Counted from the stretch's first letter, positions 34,804-46,769 are shown. The stretch is 64,000 bases of DNA from Lycorma delicatula (GCF_047948215.1 NC_134455.1:322082147-322146146); one strand, 5' to 3'. Program-made: numbers and translations. Notes: generated by a model from the sequence alone, not told the origin.

Positions 34804-35075
34804 TTGTTTACTGGTCTTTCTTTTTTCTGTCTAGCCTCCAGTAATTACCGTTCAGATAATACTTCAGATGACGAATGAGGATGATATGTATGAGTGAAAA
34901 TGAAGTGTAGAATTGTATAGTCTCAGTTCGGCCATTCCTGAGATGTGCAGTTAATTGAAACCCAACTACCAAAGAACACCGGTATCCACGATCTAGTATT
35001 CAAACCCGTGTAAAAATAACTAGCTTTACTAGAACTTAAACGCTGGAACTCTCGACTTCCAAATCATGAACTCTC
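34804..35075 (-). repeat. SINE family 1, nearly full-length, inside the R1-clade element
   Basis: Reverse orientation; body and tail complete, head shortened around TTCCAAATCATGA. The perfect 13-bp target duplication AACTTTCACTACT lies at 34791-34803 and 35076-35088. It splits the RT thumb from the C-terminal domain. Confidence 0.93.
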
Positions 35076-35769
35076 AACTTTCACTACTAAATCGACTGGG
35101 AGACCCTTTTGCAATACGGTGGTTGCCTTATAGGAGATTGTTTTAAAAACACCAATGCATACAATTAAGGTTCTGCCCTGGGAACTACTTAAATTTTGAA
35201 GAAGTGTTCTATTCATATACAATCTATACACCCAAACGAGTCCCGCGAAAGAGGTCATGCTTTTGAAGACAACTCGGTACATGATGTACATTTGACGGCC
35301 CGACAACCCATAGTCTTTCCGAGCAATCCTCCTAAGTTTGTGCATCACTGAGACGGCATCCAGCGTTACTTGCCTAATGTGGTTGCCAAACAGCAACTTT
35401 TCATCAAACAAAACACCTAGATACTTATGAACTCTAACTCGGATGATTACACAGCCTTTATATTTAATGTGAGTGTTATGACTGTACGATAATTTGTCTG
35501 CACCCTGGAGAAGCATAAACTTCGTCTTGGTCACAGAAATCTTTAAATTTTGAATGTCCATCCAGCCCTCTGCGGTTGACAAGGGCGCCTGTGCTCAATC
35601 TTCTAGCTGTGGTCGTGAATTACCACAAACTAAAAGGAGACAGTCATCGGCGAAAGCCTGGGACGTGACCCCTTCTGGAAATGTCAATCCCAGAAATCCG
35701 TCGAATACCAGATTCCATGAGCAGGTTCCATGGATGAGCAGGACATCGAGAGCGGAACCCTGCGGGCTT

Positions 35770-35791
35770 CCCCTTCCCCTTCCCCTTCCCC
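35770..35791 (-). repeat. G-quadruplex-type repeat within the RT relic
   Basis: Four CCCC tracts separated by TT on the plus strand, i.e. four GGGG tracts with 2-nt loops on the minus (coding) strand. Encodes the extra Arg-Gly repeats in front of SPQGS. Confidence 0.9.
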
Positions 35792-35817
35792 TAGTTGTGG
35801 AGTTTTCCACAACTAGG
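35790..35817. repeat. 12-bp perfect hairpin next to the G-tract repeat
   Basis: CCTAGTTGTGGA (35790-35801) and TCCACAACTAGG (35806-35817), separated by 4 nt, form a perfect stem adjoining the GGGG repeat. Confidence 0.9.
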
Positions 35818-35904
35818 TGCGCATCCTTAAACAGAGCCGTAGGGTAAGACAAATAGTCACGTACCACGGCCTGCAGGGCTACGAAAACATTGCGAAGTTC
35901 CAAC

Positions 35905-36621
35905 TCATAGAGGACAAAACTCAAACACAAGGAAGGAAATGCTGCCTCTATGTCTATGAAAATTGCCAAAAAGATTTTTACAGTCGGCGCTTTTCACCTC
36001 GGCAAGAGCATTTAAGATGCAATCCTTGGTACCAACTCCTTTTGTGAAGCCATACTGGCCTCGATTTAGAAAGCAGTTCACCTCAATGCATTCCCAGAAC
36101 TGTTCCACAACCAGCCTTTCAAGCAACTTGCCGATTACCGGCAAGAGGCTGATGGGCCGATAACTGCCTACCTCACTCTGATCCTTACCTGGTTTTAAGA
36201 GCACCTTTACTAAAACCACTTTCCAACAAGTCTGGAAGCAGACCCAGCTTAGGCAACCCGAGAACAGCCTGCCAAGCTGCTCCTTTACGACAGGCAGTAG
36301 ATGGTAAAATATATCCGGATCAAGTTGGTCAATCCCCGGTGCTTTTTTCAGTGCCAGTTGAGAAACCACTCGGTCTATATCTACGGGATCCACAGCCCGC
36401 ACGTCAGGGAATGGTGTCTCACCCGTCCTGACGCCGACTTCTGCTTCACCCTCCAGAGCACCTGGAAACAGAATATCCAGGAACGCCTGGTAAGTCACCA
36501 CAGATGTTAAAGTGTGGTCACGACCACCAAACCCGCATCGAACTCTGGTCAGCACGTACAGTGGCTTTGGCTGGTAACATAATTTTGCGAGCTGCCAGGG
36601 GTTGCGCTGCAACTCATGCAT
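35905..36621 (-). pseudogene. Reverse transcriptase, fingers to palm (R1-clade)
   Basis: 238-codon open frame with YRPISLLPVIGKLLERL and QYGFTKGVGTKDCI, conserved RT blocks 2 and 2a. The frame shifts near 35950; the palm continues in the overlapping frame 35969-35595 with IDIEAAF, SPQGS and the catalytic FADD box. A run encoding RGRGRGRG is inserted just before SPQGS. Intact Asp residues are visible, but the frame is broken. Confidence 0.85.
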
Positions 36622-36640
36622 GGAGTCTTGTCATAATGGC

Positions 36641-37090
36641 CCCATATAAATTTTAACCAAATCCGATGATAATCTTAGAATAAATATCAAAAAACCGAAC
36701 GGCTCGACACCCTTAGCCGTTGACCGCTCACACCACTGCCGTGTTTCTCTGCTCCCTGTATGACTAAGATATTAATAACAGTATATATTATTGTTGCTTA
36801 TTCTCCGTGGAAATATTCATGGCATTTCTTTTTTTATTTTTCTTCTTTAAACAATCTTTCCTTGGTTACTTTCCTCTAAACTGCATATAAATGTTAAACC
36901 TACATTTAATATTTATACAAAATAGTGAAAAAGTTATTAACCCTAATTGAAAAATTAATAAATTCTAATTTTGCAGTATCAAATAATTAGTCATATAACA
37001 ACCTCCCAATCACCGTGCATGAAGCGAGTTAAATATTATAATATTGCAATAAATAATATTAAATAATATTCTATAGTTATTTAAACACTT
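36641..37090. other. Mixed repeat remnant, nothing firmly recognised
   Basis: AT-rich with a small GC-richer patch (GAACGGCTCGACACCC, GTTGACCGCTC). No frame. Confidence 0.4.
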
Positions 37091-37091
37091 T

Positions 37092-37663
37092 TTAAACCGG
37101 GAACTTACAAACTTTGACCAAGCGTCTAACCACAGTAATAAAACCTATAAATTGGGAGATACACAACCTCATCATTTTTATCACAGGTTTTTCATCATAT
37201 GGTCTATTTAATAACTTATTTGGGTCCAAATCAGACAAGGCTATGCCCTCTAAAGTTTTAACTCGACTAAGAGCGACATAAATCTGCCCCTTGGCAAAAT
37301 GTTTCTTGCCGAGTTTTATTACTTCCCTGTCAAGAGCTGTACCCTGCAGTTTGTGAACAGTTAAAATATTAAAGGTAGCATTCTGCGCTCGACATCTCCG
37401 TATTCCTTTGTATCTTGGAATGTTGTACAAACTGATGAAATGGCTAAGCAACCATCATCATCTTTCATTCTAAGACCAATTGTCACCTCATCAAATTTTA
37501 TGAGTACAGCTTCCGATAACTCTCCTTCCTTACATATCAAGTCGAGGCGGTGAGAACGTTGCTCTTGTGTTTCATTTGACAAACGTTTGTGTATTAAACT
37601 GACACGAAGAGCATGACTCTCTAGACATTCATTCCGTAAAAATCGGCTGTTGTACGTTCTCAT
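37092..37663 (-). pseudogene. PIF1-like helicase C-terminal fragment (Helitron-type), copy 2
   Basis: Two overlapping minus-strand frames. The upstream one (37663-37361) gives CKEGELSEAVLIKFDEVTIG, the segment before the last helicase motifs. After a frameshift the other gives VHKLQGTALDREVIKLGKKH and then FAKGQIYVALSRVKTLEGIA, LSDLDPNKLL. The HKLQG motif is intact here, unlike copy 1. The Rep/HUH part is absent. Same strand and domain as the fragment at 33.3 kb, but only partly similar, so an independent insertion is likely. Confidence 0.85.
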
Positions 37664-37680
37664 TTGCAGAGAACGGTTAG

Positions 37681-39694
37681 GTTAGGTTTACATTCTCGTT
37701 GTTGAGAAGCCTCTGCAGAAATATTCATGGCATTTCTTTCTCTATTTTTCCTTAAACTATCATTCCTTTCTTGGCAACTATATATATATATATTAACTAA
37801 AGTAAAAGTATTTTCAACAAAACTATTTTAGAAATCGGTGCCAGCCAACACAAATTAAACATCAACCGACCGCTGAGCGGCTAAACGGGATTTCCACATG
37901 TAAAATGGAATCTCAAGAGCATATAAGACAGAATGTCTCACGATCATACCTCATTTTGAATTCGTTAAGGCGTATATACTGGGTAATTATATATAACTAA
38001 TCATCTATAAAATATTCTTATATTATACTTTTGTAGATCTCATTTTATTGTAGTGAAACTTCTACTTCCAATTTTGCATGTTTTGAAGTAGGATTTGTAT
38101 TATATAGATCATAGGTTTTTTTGGCTGGCATCGACTTCAAAAATAGTTATTTGTTGTAAATACTTTCACTTTAGTTAATAAGTAAAAATCTAATTATTTT
38201 TAACATTTTAGGACTATTATTTGTTGAAGTCAGTTTTTTATTTTTATCTTTGATAAATTATTTTATTTAAGATGCATTCATTTTTAATGTCTAGAGAATT
38301 TTAATTACAGTGGAAAAGAACATTACTGAAATTACATTAATTTTTTTTTAAATCGTAATAAAATTGAAGTCCGGTCTCTTGGTATTTGTATCTCTTAAAA
38401 TTCCCATTTAGGTAAAAAAATTGCAAATGTATTTCTATTACTTTGCTAAATCTATTCTAAATTATTTCACATCACATACTGTACTCGCAATTTTTCATAT
38501 GTGGTAAAAAACTTTACAACATTTTTAAGCTAAATTTTTTTTATTAAATTAATCTGTATATCATTTATAAGTTAGACTAAGTAACAGTTAATAAATTTCG
38601 TTATGATGCTTAAGTTAGACTTAGACAGATAATATATCCGTCTTAGTCTTCATACGAGTCTGACTCGCATACTGTAAAGCATCTGAGTTTTAAGTGTCAC
38701 CGATCAGAGTCGCCTTCTCTTAGAGTATAATAGAGTATAATCTTCATTATACAGCCGGTACAGAATAAAGTTTTCACCTTTTAGGGCTGAATATCACCTG
38801 AATTTCAGCGGGTTGGCCTGCTGATACTCAACTCTTAAAAGATTACAATTTATATAATACAGCAGATAGAAATAAAAATAATCGACTAATTCGAACTTTT
38901 ATGTTTTAATAAAAACATAAAAGTTGAGAGAAAGATAAATATAGATTATATAGAACAACTTTAGTACAAATGTAATTTACGGAATTTTAACTGTAAAGTT
39001 TCATATCCCCGCATTTTAGCTTCATAGTTGAAATAGTTTACAGTCAAACTTTATACGATTGATCCATGCATGCCGGCAGGGCGGTTCAACGATCTACTGT
39101 TAACTATTAACAGGGGCAAGAGAAAGGGAACAACTGTTCCCCTAATGCACACCACATGCTACCTAGCTTTTCATACCCACGGTTTTCCTGTTACTCACAT
39201 ACGAACTTGCACGTCCACTTAAGCATGTATGAGCTTAAAAAATCACGTGAGTTTCGTTTAAGTAATTACTTATCATTAAAAATAGATCAACTGGAAAAGT
39301 ATTTGAAGATAAATTGCTAATAACAGTTGAAGGCGTAGTTTTAAAGTCTTACAAATCTTTTTCAAACATCGTTTAAAAATTCCTTAATAATGCAATTTAC
39401 TGTCCTAGAATTTAAGCAGATAATAAAATCAAGAATCCATATCGAATGCTTGTAGCATTATTAAAAAAAGAAGCGTACGCAAATGAATCTCATTTTAGCA
39501 ATTTTATAGCGCAGTTACTGAATATAGAAATATTTTAATAAAGGACACTGCAGTACTTAAAAATAATAATAATTATTATTATTTAAAAAATAGATCTCAC
39601 GTAGCTGATGCACGTTTATTCTTTCCGATAGGAGCCAAAACAATAACATATTCATTTTGGCACGCTCTGTCGTGCTTTGAAGATTTTAGCAATA
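37681..39694. other. AT-rich sequence with one repeat word; no gene seen
   Basis: Contains the second occurrence of the 5.3-kb repeat (GGGCTGAATATCACCTG near 38785). A GC-richer patch lies at 39065-39230 without a recognisable frame. Confidence 0.45.
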
Positions 39695-39839
39695 CGAAGC
39701 TCGGCTGATAAATTTTTCACATATATGCGTAACATGGAAATGAAAAGAGATATTGGAATGAAATAATAAATGAATAAAAATACAATACCTTAGCTACAAA
39801 GAGCAGTATTTAGTTTTCAATATAATCCCCGTTTACACT

Positions 39840-41115
39840 GATATACTTTTCCCAACGTGTGACAAATTTTTGCATTCCGTCACTGAAAAATGCTGGTGGT
39901 CTTTCTCGGATCCAAGTGGCAGGCCACAGCTTCCTTGACCTCACCGTCGGTGGTGTAATGATTACCTTTGAGATTCCTCTTGAAATGAGGGTAGAAGTGG
40001 CACACCTTCTACGGATAGAGGTAGTTCAGTTCCTTTGTTTCGTTAAGTCCTTTCAGTCTTACTTAAGACTCGATAAGATGTGTTTTGTTTTTAGTTCATT
40101 AAATAGTAGTATACCGATAGGAATATCACTCGTGGCATTCGCATCGGTGGTATCCTGGCCGAGGCGGACTGGAATATGCCAAAAGCCGAGGTTTCAAAGG
40201 TGACCTTCGGTAAAGCCCATAAGGGCTAGGAACGGAGGGAGTGGCGGAGGGTATCTTCCCCCTACGGGGGTCAGGAGCCAAATCCGGCGAGTACGGCGGA
40301 TGCGGAATAGGGTCAAACGTCAGCTTGCGGAGAGCCTCTGTAGTGGCTTACGGTGTGTGAGGCCAAGATTATGGGCATGGTAGTTTTTCGAACGCGACAT
40401 ACTCGTCGTCTGAGGTGTCTTAACATCTGAATGTACCGTTAGGAGTTCACAGTCGTTCCATTTTTCAGATACTCAGTCACATAAACGTGTTTGGCATCCC
40501 AAAACACCGTCAAAAGAAGTTTCTTCGCTGAGGTTTGCGTTTTGAATTTGTTGAGTTTTGGCAATTCGTAATGTCTCTTCCCATGTCAATTCCATGCTTT
40601 GCCTTTTTTCTTCCGGGTCGTAATGATGTACCCAAGTCTCATCCCCGGTCATAATATTGAAAAGGAAGTCGTTTCCTTCCGCACGATAGCTCTGTTAAAG
40701 TTCTTCGTAACATTAGACACGACGCTGCCTGTGTACGTCCGTCAGTTTGCACGGTATCCATCGTACACAGATTTTACGGCAGTCCAATTGCTCGATAATA
40801 TGGGGCCTACTCGTTCTTTAGATATGCCTAACCGAATAGCGATGCGTTGCTGGGTGATTCGCCGGTCACTTTGCAGCAAATTGTCCACCTCCTTCTGATG
40901 CTTCTCGTCAGTCACAGAAAGTGGCGTCCGCTGCGAGATGCATCCTCAATTGCCGCTTTACCAGCTTCACAGTCGCTAAATTTCAACGTCCAACTATTCA
41001 CAATACTCTTGTCAACAGTTTCACTACTGTAAACCGCTTTTAAACGATGAAAAATATTCGTAGGATTCACATTTTCTGTAGTTAAAATTCGATCACTGCG
41101 CACTGTTTTAACCAC
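39840..41115 (-). pseudogene. mariner transposase, inactive
   Basis: N-terminal HTH with HRLKAVYSSETVDKSIV and WTLKFSDCEAGKAAIED. A frameshift at about 40915 follows, then RITQQRIAIRLGISKERVG and VRWIPCKLTD. The first catalytic region is FLFNIMTGDETWVHHYDPEE. The second region, HDNARPH in the family, is degraded and its Asp is lost. The third is HPPYSPDLAP near 40280. The reading then enters the insertion and resumes with HFKRNLKGNHYTTDGEVKEA and WEKYISVNGDYIE. Several stops. Confidence 0.9.
40000..40260. mobile_element. Unidentified insertion inside the mariner transposase
   Basis: Lies between the codons for SPDLAP and those for FKRNLKG, which are adjacent within the family. GC-richer. It has TCCTGACCCCCGTAGGG on the minus strand, similar to TCCTGACTCCCGTAGGGG at about 45776 on the plus strand, with further related words (CCTCCGTTCCTAG / CCTTAGGTTCCTAG). 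Probably one repeat family, class unknown. Confidence 0.55.
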
Positions 41116-41303
41116 GTTGACTTATTAACCGTACTCGATTCCACTTTAACTGTTACTGAAAACAAACTGGTGAACGGATTTCAACGCATTATTGCAGGTT
41201 TGTAGAGGGAGATTTTAGCTATCATGTGCTGCCACGCCCAACTCGATAGTACCTTTTGTCTCTGTATACACTAGTGTGCAAAATTTATCAGCCAAGCCTT
41301 GTA

Positions 41304-43600
41304 CCTTGAGGCTGAAGTTCGTTATAAGATTACATTATAAGCAAAATATTCATTACATTAACACGAACAAATATAAAACAAACACGCATTAATCGCGTGT
41401 CTGTTGCAATTTGATTACTCTATTATGAATGCAATAAATACATCCTGAATTTCAAATACATTATTAAGATTATTTGTACTAGTTAAAAAATAACTGTTCT
41501 GGATTTTTATTTTTATTATTACTAGCCGGTATTCTTATATATTCATTAATGTTAAGTCTTATCGAATAATGCCAATATGTGTATAAACATTTTTAAACAT
41601 GTGTATAAACATTTTTTCAGTTTATACTGCAGTCAGCTCTAAGGTTAACCTGAATAGAAAATATTCTCCCACAACTAATCTAGTTCAAAAGGTACATATC
41701 AATAGCACGTGTGATCTTTCGGTCACATACGGTACCGGACGATTATAAAATGTGCAAAATGTTCTCGTACATGATTTACAGACAAACAAACTACGACGGC
41801 AATAATTACGGCCGATAAGTAATGACGACAGTACACAAGAACATTAGATTAAACTTATTCGTTGTATCAAAGATGATCAACAAATCCAGCAAAGTCTCAT
41901 TAAAAAAACAGCACGACGGATACGCATTAAACTTATGAAATTTTCGATTAGCCGCTGTGATGCAAAATTACTATTTTGTAAAGAATAGAAGAATTGATTT
42001 ATGAAAGATTTAAGGCCGGACGACCTTCCTGACATCGACCTACAAGAGGATGCCATCAACGCGTTATTTAAATAAACGACCATCCGACCATTTACTCCGA
42101 TCGGTTTATATACCGCGGCGGACGTCGTTTAACTTTAGTGTTCATACGACAATCTACGTATTTATAATATGACTGATATAACCTTTTTTTCTTGCATGTT
42201 AAAACCCTTTGTAGCAGATTATAATTTAACCGGTTCAATTATATGTTGACAATCAGTCGATGCTAATTCTTTCTTTTGTGCTTGTAAAAAAAAAATCTGA
42301 TTAGCAGCCCGTGAAAACCCGTCTCATTTATTAATTTAAAGTGTCATTTATAATAAATAATAACACGATGAAACCATAAACAGACAAATACGAACATAAA
42401 AATTACACGAAAAGTATTTGAGAAAAGTGTAAAGCCGGAAAATTTTTTTAAACCGGTTCGGGGATAATTTTGAAAAAAAAGATTTATTTTGGTATTCAAT
42501 TGAAAGCGTTTAGAATAAAATTTTCGTTTTTACTTTAACATTCAAAATAAAAAAGCAGATTAAAGGAATTAAGATTCTTTTTAAATTCTGAAGAATATTG
42601 AAAAACAAATCTTTATAAAGTAAATATGGTAAATGAGTATTTTAGTACCGTATATAAATAAAAAAAGTCTAAATCATGAACTTAGATTCAATGATTATAA
42701 AAATAAAAATTTATAATCCGTATTTATTGACAAAATAACACATTTTACGTATATTTTTTTGACAGTTGCGTGCATTTTATGTGAAACAGTTATGAAATCG
42801 CAGCTTAGAGAATCGTCAGCTGTATTCTCTGTAGTTGACTTCCCGGACAGTCTATGTAACGCAGCCGTGTTTTAGAGGGTAAGAGGGGAAAGCAATTACA
42901 CAGCAGGTGCTACAGTATCGACAACCACACGATTTTTCCCTTCCTACCACAATTTTGACGTTTCTCAGACGTGGACTCTCCCAAGGTACAAAATTCAACA
43001 GAAATTGATTTTTCTTGACTATACGTACAAACAAATATTCATAAAATTACAAATACATAAAATAGCATTTTCTCTTTTTCTCTCTCTCTCTCTAACACGT
43101 ACGTGTGCGCATAAATACTATGCACCTACGCGCGCACGTTTTACAAATGCATTTGTATCATTCATGTTAAGTAAGTGAGTTACTTTTTTATTATTTTTTT
43201 TTAAATTCAGTTAAATTTTATTAGTTTTTCTTTGCGTAAATTTATTATATTTTATTGCGTTACGCTACGTATATAAATCATTAAAAGTCGATATATGTTA
43301 CATAAGTTATAAAAAATAATCCAGAACTGCTTTAAACATAGCGTGCAGAATGTTATTTTGTAATGTTATGCGTCTATTCACATCATAAATTTACGTCCAC
43401 ACAAATTGACTGTTACATTAAGCACATAGTGTCGGTATCAAAAGATATTTTAGCCAAAAATTTCGAAGAGAATTTTCTTCTGGATTTTAATATGAATGAG
43501 GTATAACCGATGTGGAAGAGTAATGTTTCTCTTGACTTTCAAGCGGTTTGTCTACGATCCCCTCTGTAGCTGTTTTTTTTAGTAAAACTAAGATGGCCTT
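41304..43600. other. AT-rich sequence, no gene seen
   Basis: Includes a (TC)n stretch near 43076-43093 and small GC-richer patches near 42050-42130 and 42880-42990. The minus-strand open frames there have no recognisable domain. Confidence 0.5.
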
Positions 43601-43610
43601 TAACTATAAA

Positions 43611-43845
43611 AATAATCTAAGAATATGCTCTGAGGTGATAACTATGTAATGAAAAAAGCGTATCAAAATCGGCCCAACCGTTTTAGAGAAACACATTTAC
43701 TGCAGCGTCCCCTGGTGACGTAAAACATGTCTAAAAACTTGCTCTGAAGTAATACCTATGTAATTCAAAAAACGGCATCGAAATCGGTCCTGTAGTTTTT
43801 GAGGAAAATGGTAATAGACACACACACACACACAAAAAAAAACTT
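43611..43845 (+). repeat. Two tandem about 117-bp units ending in (CA)n, LINE 3'-end-like
   Basis: Unit 1: GCTCTGAGGTGATAACTATG, then TAATG, then AAAATCGGCCCAACCGTTTT. Unit 2: GCTCTGAAGTAATACCTATG, then TAATTC, then GAAATCGGTCCTGTAGTTTT. Followed by a CA run. Phrases of this kind occur at 3' ends of insect LINEs (family knowledge). No coding part. Confidence 0.6.
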
Positions 43846-45760
43846 TTTACCCCAGATGTTTATATTGTCTCCGTTTCGACGTGGGTAAAAATATGCTATT
43901 TTTAGCTACTTTTTTTATGGGTAAAAATATAAAGAAAAACTGAAGATACATTTTTAATTTATACCGTTAAATTTGAGTTTTAAGTTACATTATCTTATTT
44001 ATTAATAATTTTTGCATAATAGTCGGCTCCAATTTCGGATTACTGTTTCAAGAACTGGTTACTTTATGTCGTATTTAATTTAATATAATTAATAATTAGC
44101 AAACACTGCGCGACTGAAATTCTGTCAGAGACACATTTTGTTTAAGTGAATATGATTATACATTTGTATACATAAAAATAATTAGTATTTTACAATTAAG
44201 AAATATTAGATTAAATTTGAAAAAGATCGTGTTTGCATAAAAATACTAACAACTCAATAGGCGGATATCAGAGAATTATGTATGATTTCAAAACGTAACC
44301 GAATTAAAAAAGGACCATGTTCATTACTTTTCTTTACGTTCAAAAAGTAACTAAATATAGTTGTTACAAACGGATCATAAAATTACCGAACTCTAAATGA
44401 TTTTAAATCAACCGATAAAATAAATAAACCCTATTTTTTACATAATATGTCAACTTATATTAAGAGGATTGATTATCTACCTTTATTATACTGCCATAAC
44501 GATCATTTTACTTAATCTGTCTATTAAAATCTGTCGCTGTAATGGCCACAGAAAGATAGAATTTCTTTCTATATTTTACTTAGTAACGTAAAATGAAATA
44601 AGTAGCGTATTTTGAGAAGCTAAAGAAATGCAGAAAATGCTTTTAAGTATTGTAGCTCACGGGCTAAGGTTTAAGAGCGAGGGGTGGTACCAGGCGCGGA
44701 TCTGCGTGCTCGAAGCACGGTTTGTTTTTTTACGAGCACCGTCGTAAAAACAAAACAAGAAGAAACAAGTCGAGTTAAGATGTTCCCTCCATTACGACAG
44801 TGATTGATTTCTCGCGTGTATGTTACACGCACCGACTACCGGCGACTAATAGTAGATCAATTTGTACCTCGGCCTAATGCGTCAGTAACGATTATTAAAT
44901 GAATACATAAAAATTATCGACGATAACGGTAATAATGGTATCATAAAATCAAGAAAGCCTGTCGAGAAAATAGTTCTTTTTTTCAATCCCACTCGTACAA
45001 ATCGAAAATTACCTGGTACGAATAGAGACAGATTAATCCATATGTTTCTAAACTACTTTAAATTGTTAGTACAATTATTATTACTATATTAGGACTTAAT
45101 CGTTGATCTGATTTAATAACTACATAATTCTTTGTGCGTTCACTATATAAAATAGATCTATACATTTTTTTTTTGTGTAAAGTCATAAGATAAACGGCGA
45201 AAGGATCGGTATAAGGCTTCAATGACTGAACTGTAAAAGTCGGTTCACATAAGAGCAACAGGACTGTACTGAACAGATATTCATTTAATATCATTATCAA
45301 AACGGCTACAAGACTATCTCGGTTCGTGTTATCCTTCTAGTACGGACTGGCTAATATTTTTTTTAATTAAGCTAGTTATGTACTCGTAATTTTTTCTATG
45401 TATCAACTACACCTCAATGATTAGTTTGTTTAAATTAATGCAATTAATTCATTTAAATACACAATATTACTTTTTAAACCTAAAACTCAATAAATAAAAT
45501 AATATCGTCTCATAACATGAATATAACTGTATAATTAAAATTAGGATATAATACACCACTGAATACAATAATAAATTCAGAATTCAATAAAAACTTCAAT
45601 AAAGTACAATTTTTAAACATACAAACTTACATATCCCAACTAAATAAAATAATTAATAAAAAATAAAATAACCCGACTACTAATTGTTTATATCTACCTA
45701 GAATAATTATGAAAAACGAACAAAAAAATCGTTAAGTTTTTCTTTCTTTTCATACAGGCG
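43846..45760. other. AT-rich with a small GC-rich island; no gene seen
   Basis: The island at 44650-44730 (GGGGTGGTACCAGGCGCGG) is followed by a near-palindrome around TTTACGAGCACCGTCGTAAA. No accepted frame. Confidence 0.45.
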
Positions 45761-46500
45761 TTTTTTCAGGAAACATCCTGACTCCCGTAGGGGAAGACAT
45801 CCGCCTCTTGACGATCCCGGTCGCCGCACCACTCCTTAGGTTCCTAGTCCTGATGAGATTTACTGGTCGTCTTTTAGACCCTCTAAACCTGATAACACAT
45901 CACAGTCATCAGTTTGGCCTCTGTCAGGATGGAAATGCTTTGGCAGACATTTCAATCAGTGTATTTATACAACTTAATGTCACCTTCATAAGGCCTCTTC
46001 CGACCACGACCACCTATCACAACTTACAACCCTCAACTATCAAATTAACCGATTTGCAGAGGCGCTATCCCGCGCCTTCCACTAACACCGAAGATTTCAC
46101 ACAAGAACTCTTCCCATATCTGACTTCAGTTAGACTCTGCAGTCAGATTACTTGATTGAGTCTGTAAACACCAAAAATGCTATCCTTATACCAATAAAAT
46201 AAGTTTGGTCGCAACGACAATTTTGTCCTACGATTCAATTTACTCGAAGTTCTCTTGATTTATTAAAAAATCAAGAAACAGATTCAGAAATTTAACAAGT
46301 CTAATAGAAACATACCCTATCTCTCTCTGCTCTGGTCCGCTTTCGAGAGCGAGATCAATGCCTACACCCTCCCGCATCACAACTCCATCACAAAGTTCTT
46401 CACACATCCATTCTCATCCTAACAGCGAATATCTCAGCTAACTAGAGCTGGATGCCAAACGGATATTGGCAAAGCAAACACCCAAGTGGGCCCCTTAGCC
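45760..46500. repeat. GC-richer repeat block, unclassified
   Basis: Begins near AACATCCTGACTCCCGTAGG, shared with the insertion in the mariner at 40.26 kb. A 115-codon plus-strand open frame (45808-46155) has no recognisable domain and is probably not a gene. Possibly a LINE UTR. Confidence 0.45.
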
Positions 46501-46504
46501 ACCC

Positions 46505-46698
46505 GGAGTAAGTTAGTCTGCGATGTGAGATTTAATATTATTTCTACATTTTATGTTGTAGTGCCTGTTGGGTGCCTGTTAATTCTTAATAAAGTGGAGT
46601 CCATTAAAGTCACAATCTCATATAGCTTACAAAGGCACCGACTACAACATAAAATGTAGAAGTAATATTAATTTCACATCGTTTACTAACGTACTCTA
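46505..46698. mobile_element. Small MITE-like inverted-repeat element, about 195 bp
   Basis: The left arm has GGAGTAAGTTAGT, CGATGTGAGA and CTACATTTTATGTTGTAGTG. The reverse complement of the right arm has AGAGTACGTTAGT, CGATGTGAAA and CTACATTTTATGTTGTAGTC. Arms are about 60 bp with a centre of about 65 bp. No coding capacity; flanking duplication not defined. Confidence 0.8.
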
Positions 46699-46769
46699 TC
46701 CTGAAAAAATGCCTGTAAGAAAAGAAAGAAAAACTTGTTTAATTAATTATTATTAACACAATTATTATA

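Larger units (their letters stand above)
33930..36640 (-). mobile_element. R1-clade non-LTR retrotransposon, 5'-truncated, interrupted by a SINE
   Basis: Minus strand. The reverse transcriptase runs from about 36621 to 34380 in several frames. It starts at the finger domain (KKAPGIDQLDPDIFYHLLP, then SYRPISLLPVIGKLLERLV). The palm has FIDIEAAFPS (first catalytic Asp), SPQGSALD and FADD. The thumb includes KYLGVLFDEKLLFGNHI. After the SINE it resumes (MRFRAGPL..) and ends with a degraded Cys-rich tail CICGVV..DCPAL, typical of R1. 33930-34380 is probably the 3' UTR. ORF1, the endonuclease and part of the RT N-terminus are missing. Confidence 0.85.
39695..41301 (-). mobile_element. mariner-family DNA transposon with both terminal repeats and a nested insertion
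   Basis: Terminal inverted repeats: left CGAAGCTCGGCTGATAAATT at 39695, right (reverse complement from 41301) CAAGGCTTGGCTGATAAATT. Both are flanked by TA (39693-39694 and 41302-41303). Transposase remnant on the minus strand from about 41115 to 39840. Total 1607 bp against a usual 1.3 kb; the excess is a foreign block at about 40000-40260. Confidence 0.92.

Noticed and set aside
35554..36510. Plus-strand open frames opposite the reverse transcriptase
   Set aside because: The minus strand carries the conserved RT motifs; these are antisense shadows.
40599..40898. 99-codon plus-strand open frame
   Set aside because: Antisense to the mariner transposase with its TGDETW motif on the minus strand.
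45808..46155. 115-codon plus-strand open frame
   Set aside because: Within a GC-richer repeat block, no domain, shared words with an insertion in the mariner; probably repeat sequence.
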